Assembly (NCBI GenBank): GCA_017617475.1
Contig: JAFZWC010000023.1
Span: 1-46,016 of the forward strand
Source of the DNA: Bacteroidales bacterium
Lineage (GTDB): Bacteria; Bacteroidota; Bacteroidia; Bacteroidales; UBA932
Length of the DNA stretch: 46,016 bases
Reading direction: 5' to 3'
Shown here: one piece after another, positions 41,369-46,016 of the stretch
How positions within the stretch are numbered: position 1 is the first letter of the stretch
Layout: every line of letters starts with the position of its first letter
Notes under the pieces: model-generated
What the model saw: only the letters and a program-made list of their open reading frames with translations
Database searches by the model: none
Told to the model about the DNA's origin: nothing
Position numbers and translations under genes: made by a program

Positions 41369-41752
41369 TTAGTCCATGAATTCTTCCAGGAACTCGGAGG
41401 CGTCCGCTACGCAGTCCGGGCAGTCGCGGAGGGGCGTTCCCGTTCCTATGCCTTTGAGAAGTTTGCACCGGGTGGCGCCGTTGCGCTCCTGGAACTTCTC
41501 CATGAGGGTTTTCATACGGCTTCGGGAAAGATTGCGGTCTTTGGTAAGAAGCCCCAGGACCATGCCGGCGCCCACGAGGGCCCCGCAAGTGCCTTCCATG
41601 TTGCCCATGCCCGTTCCGTATGCGCCGGCGATATCCAGAGCGGTCTGTTCCGGGAGGCCCACCAGGTCGCAGTACGTACAGACAACTGCCTGTGCGCAGT
41701 TATGGGAGTTGCAGCGTTTCTTTTCTGCTGCCAGATGCTTTCTTGTTTCCAT
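41369..41752 (-). CDS. C_GCAxxG_C_C family protein
   Basis: This 127-residue protein shows the cysteine pattern of the C_GCAxxG_C_C family (PF09719). NCAQAVVCTYCDLVGL near the N-terminus is followed by GMGNMEGTCGALVGAGMVLGLL, which carries the CGAxxG core (about 52-73), and C-terminal TRCKLLKGI and DCPDCV. The family is thought to be redox-active or metal-binding; no reaction is established. No signal peptide is present. ATG 41752 was chosen over a TTG six bases upstream. It is followed by the serine hydrolase. Confidence 0.9.
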   Translation of the reverse strand: METRKHLAAEKKRCNSHNCAQAVVCTYCDLVGLPEQTALDIAGAYGTGMGNMEGTCGALVGAGMVLGLLTKDRNLSRSRMKTLMEKFQERNGATRCKLLKGIGTGTPLRDCPDCVADASEFLEEFMD

Positions 41753-41779
41753 ACACAAGTAGATATTAGGTTTTCCTTA

Positions 41780-44362
41780 CTACGGATTCCAGTTTTCCCA
41801 AGTGGTGACATTCGTGTAATTCAACTTCTTCGCAAACTCTTCCACGCTGGCGCCGGCAGGGATGTAAACCCACATATCGTCGGAGACATTACCCAAGGCC
41901 TCCGGCCCGCATTGAGTCGGCACAGCCGATCCGTGGAAATACAATGCTCCCAACGCAGCCTGGTTGTAGAAGGTACGCGCACCTATTTGGTTGATTCCGG
42001 TGGGCAGGGCAATATCCGTCAGCTTACTCTGCTCCTCAGGCAGCGGATTTCCCTCCGGACTGACCATCTCAAACACACAGTCTGCAAGCCGCGTGATGCC
42101 CTTGCCATCGGGGATTACGACCTTCTTTTCAGAGGAGCCCAGCGCGTAGGCATACACCGTACCATCACGGTACAGCACCCGGTCGCCTTCGGTGCACACC
42201 TTCAGTTTACCATTCACGCGCGCCCCCACGAATTTCTCCAGCTGGTAGCAGTGTGCAAACGTCCGGTCGTAGACCGTGGTGACGCGGCACGTATCCACGT
42301 CGGGGTTGACTTTCGAGGAACCGTCGCCCAGCGGGAACTGCACGATCTCGATGTCGGAATGTTCGAAAGCGCAGTCACCGATCACCTTCAGGGATTTCGA
42401 AAACTGGACTTGCCTTACCTTTGAATGGTAGAAGCAGTAGCGGGCGATGGTGTCGACGCCTTCCGGAATCAAAAACGCCGGGATGGTTTCACTCACCTTC
42501 ACCAGCTTGGACGTGGCTTCGCCCTTCCGCTTGTAAATCAAGGCCTTGTCTTCCCAGGAGAACTTGCCCTTAATAGAATTGAGTTTCGGGCAGTTAAAGA
42601 AAACCGTCTTGTCCGGCGACGGCGTGGCGCCTGCCTGGTCCTTGAAATTGATGTCTATTGTATCAATGCTGCTGGGCAACGTGATGGAGGTCAGGTTGGT
42701 CCAGTTGTTGAAACTTCCTGCCGGAAGCTTCGTGATTCCGGTGAAATACTGGAACTCGTCAAAGGTTGTGTAGCTCCTCCCCGTGGTCGACCCGGTATCG
42801 AACAAGGTTTGCAGGGACGTCACGGCAGCCGCCTCGGCCATGGATATCTCTCCATCGCGGTTTATATCCACGACCGGATTCTTGCCCGAGGCCACCAGGT
42901 AACTCTTCAAGCCGCTGTCCGCAAAAACAATATTGTCGCTGGCATCCTGGTAGATGTAGAACGAGATCGTAGCAGGCCGCCCGATACCAAAAAGGTTGGT
43001 CACCGTCACGCTGGTCTTACGCTTCTTGTAGCCCGTGTTGGGCTCAACATGAACCGTGACGGTGGAATCGGCCATCTGCGCCTTGGTCATAACCTGCCAG
43101 CACCAGGTTTTGGCCGTATCCGGAATCGATATCTCAACGGGCGTATTGGTCTTGTAATGGAAGTCCAGATTACTGCCTTTGTACCCGATGTCAACGCGGT
43201 TGATGTCTACGGGTTCCAGCTTTGCTTCCTGTACGGCCAGCGTCCTCATCATGGAAGATGTCTTGTTGGAAACAATCACCAGGACCTTCGGCGGGTAGTC
43301 GGGGTCGATACGATTTCCTGTCATAACCTGGATTCTACCCTCAAGCGGCTTTTCCCCGTCGGGAATAACATAAGCGGAAACGTCTGAAGAAGTAACTACA
43401 ACCACATCCACCTCCGTCGTGGGGGAAGTCACCTGATAGTGGACAGTCAGGGCGTCAAACATTGGCGGAAGCACAAGGGTGTCATTGTCTAAGCCCAACT
43501 CGGCCGAGAACGAAATGTCCAGCAGGGACACCCTGGGTATAGTGAGAACCGTGTTGTCGGACAGGGTGATATAAACGTTGTTACCGTCCTGCGTAATGCT
43601 TTTGAACATGGTATCGCCGTTCTTGCCGTCCGTACCGTTCTTACCATCCGTTCCGTTCTTGCCGTCCGTACCGTTTTTGCCATCCTGGCCCTTATCACCC
43701 GTAGCCTTGCCGACTTCAGACCAGGTTACTCCGCCGTCGACACTCACAAACCAATAGCCCTCCTCTATCTTCAGGAGGGGCGTAATGCCGTCCTGGCCAT
43801 CTTCTCCGTCCTTTCCATCCTCACCGTCCTGACCATCCCGGCCGTCACTTCCGTCCTGGCCGTCTGTACCATTGTTGCCTACCGCTTTCACTCTGGCGCC
43901 ATTTCCATCCAGCAGCCATTCTCCGTTCAGGGTCCAGTACCAGACGCCGTCTTCGGCCTGCGCCACACTCACAACGGGAACGGAACCATCGGCGCCATTC
44001 CGGCCATCGGCACCGTTTTTACCATCCTTCCCGTCGGTCCCGTTTTTACCATCCTTTCCATCTGCCCCGTCACTGCCGTGATAGATGGTCACGGATTCGC
44101 CCTTCTGGAAAGAAAGGGTATAGCCGATTATAGCTCCCTCCTGGGTGATGGGAGCCACCGAAGTTATATAATCATGATCCTGCAAAGCCTGGAGAATGGT
44201 CTGCAGCGATGCAATATTGGTATTCATCTGCGCGCAGGTCCGGTCCAGGACGGCCAGGCGTTGCTCCTGCTTACTGAGCCTTTCCAGCAACTGCCCGTCG
44301 GTATAGCATCCGGCTACAGCCGCCAGCAGAATGATAGCTAAAAATCCTTTTTTGACACTCAT
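41780..44362 (-). CDS. DUF4988/collagen-like lipoprotein with BspA-type repeats
   Basis: This 860-residue lipoprotein (signal FLAIILLAAVAGC, Cys about 19) begins with a coiled-coil-like DUF4988/PL29-N region (about 25-90). Three Gly-X-Y blocks of 10, 10 and 9 triplets lie between about 95 and 250, rich in Asp, Lys and Asn with no Pro. They are separated by two short modules, VWYWTLNGEWLL and YWFVSVDGGVTWSEVG. Beta domains follow, including one resembling BACON (about 385-480), an EF-hand/dockerin-like loop DINRDGEISMAEA (about 498-510), and BspA/LRR_5 repeats from about 515 (LTSITLPSSIDTI, GVDTIARYCFYHSKVRQV, GINQIGARTFYNQAAL). It is likely a trimeric surface protein; its binding target is unknown. 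It follows its paralog after 8 bases. Confidence 0.87.
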   Translation of the reverse strand: MSVKKGFLAIILLAAVAGCYTDGQLLERLSKQEQRLAVLDRTCAQMNTNIASLQTILQALQDHDYITSVAPITQEGAIIGYTLSFQKGESVTIYHGSDGADGKDGKNGTDGKDGKNGADGRNGADGSVPVVSVAQAEDGVWYWTLNGEWLLDGNGARVKAVGNNGTDGQDGSDGRDGQDGEDGKDGEDGQDGITPLLKIEEGYWFVSVDGGVTWSEVGKATGDKGQDGKNGTDGKNGTDGKNGTDGKNGDTMFKSITQDGNNVYITLSDNTVLTIPRVSLLDISFSAELGLDNDTLVLPPMFDALTVHYQVTSPTTEVDVVVVTSSDVSAYVIPDGEKPLEGRIQVMTGNRIDPDYPPKVLVIVSNKTSSMMRTLAVQEAKLEPVDINRVDIGYKGSNLDFHYKTNTPVEISIPDTAKTWCWQVMTKAQMADSTVTVHVEPNTGYKKRKTSVTVTNLFGIGRPATISFYIYQDASDNIVFADSGLKSYLVASGKNPVVDINRDGEISMAEAAAVTSLQTLFDTGSTTGRSYTTFDEFQYFTGITKLPAGSFNNWTNLTSITLPSSIDTIDINFKDQAGATPSPDKTVFFNCPKLNSIKGKFSWEDKALIYKRKGEATSKLVKVSETIPAFLIPEGVDTIARYCFYHSKVRQVQFSKSLKVIGDCAFEHSDIEIVQFPLGDGSSKVNPDVDTCRVTTVYDRTFAHCYQLEKFVGARVNGKLKVCTEGDRVLYRDGTVYAYALGSSEKKVVIPDGKGITRLADCVFEMVSPEGNPLPEEQSKLTDIALPTGINQIGARTFYNQAALGALYFHGSAVPTQCGPEALGNVSDDMWVYIPAGASVEEFAKKLNYTNVTTWENWNP

Positions 44363-44370
44363 GGCTTTAG

Positions 44371-45564
44371 CTAATCCTCCTCAACAAAGTAGAACTTTTC
44401 AATCAGAAGCGTCATGCCGTCGGAAACAAAAACGTTGAGTGCGCTAAATGCATCTACGGAAGATCCTATCTGGACATTGATGCTGCCCGCCAGCTTATTG
44501 TTGGGATCTGCCTGCTTATAGGCAGACACATCGGCAGAAGTAGTGACCTCCAATTGGACCGCCGGAGCATCGGAGGTAATCAGATAGTCAATCTTAAAAG
44601 TCTGATTTCTTTGCACTATGAGCGTATCGGTGGGACGATAAATGATGCCGGACTGGGTGGTAATCTTATCCATCTTTCTTTCCACTGACGGGGTATACTT
44701 CACCGACAGCGGCCGACGCATGGGCAGAGTGATGGTGGTGTTGTCGGCCAGCACCAGAATCAGGGAATAACCTTCCTTGGTTACGCTCTTGAAGAATGAG
44801 GTGCCGTCCTTGCCGTTGGTGCCATCTTTCCCATTGGTACCATCCTTACCGTTGGTGCCGTCCTTACCATCTGCTCCGGTGGCCGCACCCAGCAGGGTCC
44901 AGGTCTTGCCATCGTCGTAACTGACGTACCAGTCGCCCTCGGTAATTTTCAGGAGCGGTGTAACACCATCGGCGCCGTCTTTGCCATCCCGACCATCTTC
45001 GCCGTCTTTGCCATCCTGGCCATCCTTGCCGTCGGCTCCGTCCTTGCCATTCCGGCCGTCGGTACCGGATGCCTTCACCTTGTTACCCTGTTCGTCCAGC
45101 AGCCATTCACCGTCCAGCGTCCAGTACCAGACGCCGTCGGCATCCTGCCTCACACCCAGAACCGGCGAATAGCCGTCTTTCCCGTCCTGGCCGTCCTTGC
45201 CATCCTTGCCGTCGGCTCCGTCTTTTCCATCCTTTCCATCCTTGCCGTCGGCACCGTCCTTACCATTATAAATAGTGACAGGACCGCTCTTGGAGAACGT
45301 GATGGTGTAGCCGATTACCTTTCCGTCTTCCTTAATCGCCGCCACATCCGTCACAAAGTCATTGTTCTGAAGGGCGGTAAGAATGGTTTGCATGGAAGTG
45401 ATGTTGGTGTTCATCTGGGCACACAGTTGTTCCAGCGCCAGAATGCGCCGCTCGTGGTCCTCAAGTTGTTCCCAGATTTTAGAATCGTCATAGCAGCCGC
45501 TTAAAGGCAACAACAGCCCTGCCATCAAACACCATGATGACAGTTTACGAAAGAAATGCTTCAT
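44371..45564 (-). CDS. DUF4988/collagen-like lipoprotein, shorter paralog
   Basis: This 397-residue lipoprotein (signal WCLMAGLLLPLSGC, Cys about 24) matches the first 370 residues of its neighbour. A coiled coil (KIWEQLEDHERRILALEQL) is followed by Gly-X-Y blocks of 10, 11 and 8 triplets with the same two spacer modules (VWYWTLDGEWLL and DWYVSYDDGKTWTLLG). A beta domain similar to one in the paralog ends the protein (LEVTTSADVSAYKQ). It lacks the BACON-like, EF-hand and LRR parts. The shared architecture shows that the pair arose by duplication. It is first in the two-gene unit; no clear promoter was found, and read-through from tpiA past its terminator is possible. Confidence 0.87.
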   Translation of the reverse strand: MKHFFRKLSSWCLMAGLLLPLSGCYDDSKIWEQLEDHERRILALEQLCAQMNTNITSMQTILTALQNNDFVTDVAAIKEDGKVIGYTITFSKSGPVTIYNGKDGADGKDGKDGKDGADGKDGKDGQDGKDGYSPVLGVRQDADGVWYWTLDGEWLLDEQGNKVKASGTDGRNGKDGADGKDGQDGKDGEDGRDGKDGADGVTPLLKITEGDWYVSYDDGKTWTLLGAATGADGKDGTNGKDGTNGKDGTNGKDGTSFFKSVTKEGYSLILVLADNTTITLPMRRPLSVKYTPSVERKMDKITTQSGIIYRPTDTLIVQRNQTFKIDYLITSDAPAVQLEVTTSADVSAYKQADPNNKLAGSINVQIGSSVDAFSALNVFVSDGMTLLIEKFYFVEED

Positions 45565-45589
45565 TGGTTAAGTTCATTAGAAAAAGGCA

Positions 45590-45617
45590 AAAAAGAAGTC
45601 CCGCCGTCGCGGGACTA
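45590..45617 (-). terminator. Terminator of tpiA
   Basis: On the minus strand GTCCCGC-GACG-GCGGGAC is followed by TTCTTTTTT, about 25 bases after the tpiA stop. It separates tpiA from the collagen-like pair. Confidence 0.85.
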
Positions 45618-45638
45618 AATAAAAATTCAAGGACAATG

Positions 45639-46016
45639 TTAGAAGCTGGTCGCAATGCCCAGGAAGTCTTCGGCCTTGAGGGCGGCGCCGCCGATGAGGC
45701 CGCCGTCGATATCCTTCTCGGCAAAGAGTTCCTTGGCGTTGGAAGGCTTGCAGGAGCCACCGTAGAGGATGGTCATGTCGTCGGCTACCTGAGCGCCGAA
45801 CTTGGCCTCGATGACGTTGCGGATGCAGGCGTGGATTTCCTCGGCCTGGGCGGCGGTAGCGGTCTTGCCGGTGCCGATGGCCCAAACGGGCTCATAAGCG
45901 ATGACCACGTTCTTCATGTCTTCGGCAGTGAAGTTGTACAGAACGTTCTTGGTCTGGGCGGTAACCACGTCGAAGTGCTTGCCGGCCTCACGCTCGTCCA
46001 GATTTTCACCCACGCA
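45639..46016 (-). CDS. tpiA: Triosephosphate isomerase, C-terminal part (5' truncated by window)
   Basis: The last 125 residues of TIM are present, and the frame is open to the window end. It begins at [12 protein letters not shown] (the CxGE motif) and contains the catalytic-Glu strand [16 protein letters not shown], with loop 6 intact, and the phosphate-binding ILYGGSCKP and GGLIGGAAL. It interconverts dihydroxyacetone phosphate and glyceraldehyde 3-phosphate in glycolysis. The complete protein would be about 250 residues. Confidence 0.95.
   Translation of the reverse strand, partial: CVGENLDEREAGKHFDVVTAQTKNVLYNFTAEDMKNVVIAYEPVWAIGTGKTATAAQAEEIHACIRNVIEAKFGAQVADDMTILYGGSCKPSNAKELFAEKDIDGGLIGGAALKAEDFLGIATSF

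Noticed and set aside
41354..41588. Upstream extension of the serine hydrolase frame
   Set aside because: It crosses the C_GCAxxG_C_C gene in another frame; the membrane anchor begins at ATG 41354.
43600..45270. Regular short DNA repeats that could suggest a CRISPR or satellite array
   Set aside because: The period is 9 or 18 bases and matches Gly-X-Y codon triplets in an open frame with lipoprotein signals; no constant repeats with unique 30-40 base spacers.

Overview
The window looks like a chromosomal piece of a fairly GC-rich Bacteroidales bacterium (phylum Bacteroidota). The evidence is the repeated -33 TTTG / -7 TAnnTTTG promoter pattern (for example 8531-8561, 36790-36821, 39859-39890), the many short-leader genes without clear Shine-Dalgarno sites, and typical Bacteroidota families: lipoproteins with DUF4251, DUF4988/PL29-N and BspA-type leucine-rich repeats, GHL10, GH26, GH20 and DPP-IV-type peptidase. 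The genus is not decided by the sequence. No prophage, integrase, transposase, CRISPR array or SusC/SusD pair was seen.

Layout. 1-7699: a five-gene efflux operon (partial TolC-like channel, HlyD/MacA-like adaptor, FtsX/MacB permease, LolD/MacB ATPase, second permease). 7700-11072: a small lipoprotein, a doubtful small ORF between two stem-loops, a solitary AbiEi-like protein and a GHL10 lipoprotein. 11122-14580: a DUF4332 protein and an overlapping four-gene operon (unknown protein, cytoplasmic leucine-rich-repeat protein, RluA-type pseudouridine synthase, alpha/beta hydrolase). 14608-14710: the small SRP RNA gene, followed by a fucose-isomerase-like protein and a Fur-family regulator.

16279-23406 (minus strand): the de novo pyrimidine operon pyrC-K-D-F-E-B. 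It starts from a well-formed promoter, followed by a 29-codon leader ORF with a U-rich end and an intrinsic terminator just before pyrC. This resembles the enterobacterial pyrBI attenuator. PyrB carries a C-terminal four-cysteine zinc-ribbon-like tail resembling the PyrI zinc domain, and an SGNH-phytase-like fusion gene ends the operon. 23459-27793: dtd and a flavodoxin lipoprotein (plus), an arginine-deiminase-family/OTC/cytidine deaminase operon (minus), and a DUF4251 lipoprotein. Pyrimidine synthesis, pyrimidine salvage and carbamoyl-phosphate/citrulline metabolism therefore lie side by side.

27797-35460: an ABC-F ATPase with a REP-like inverted pair embedded in frame, a divergent intergenic region holding an array of ACATAC-N3-GTATGT dyads, mnmA with an approximately 95-residue insertion, an SGNH hydrolase, lipoate ligase, a small membrane protein and a DPP-IV-type peptidase. 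35466-37411: two 105-bp elements in identical register flank a GH26 lipoprotein and a solitary HicB-like protein. 37526-46016: a small lipoprotein, GH20 hexosaminidase, tRNA-Val(GAC), a serine hydrolase, a C_GCAxxG_C_C protein, two tandem paralogous lipoproteins with collagen-like Gly-X-Y blocks, and the 3' part of tpiA.

The best candidates for something undescribed are the pyrC leader/attenuator together with the PyrB zinc tail, the twin 105-bp elements, and the dyad array between the ABC-F gene and mnmA.
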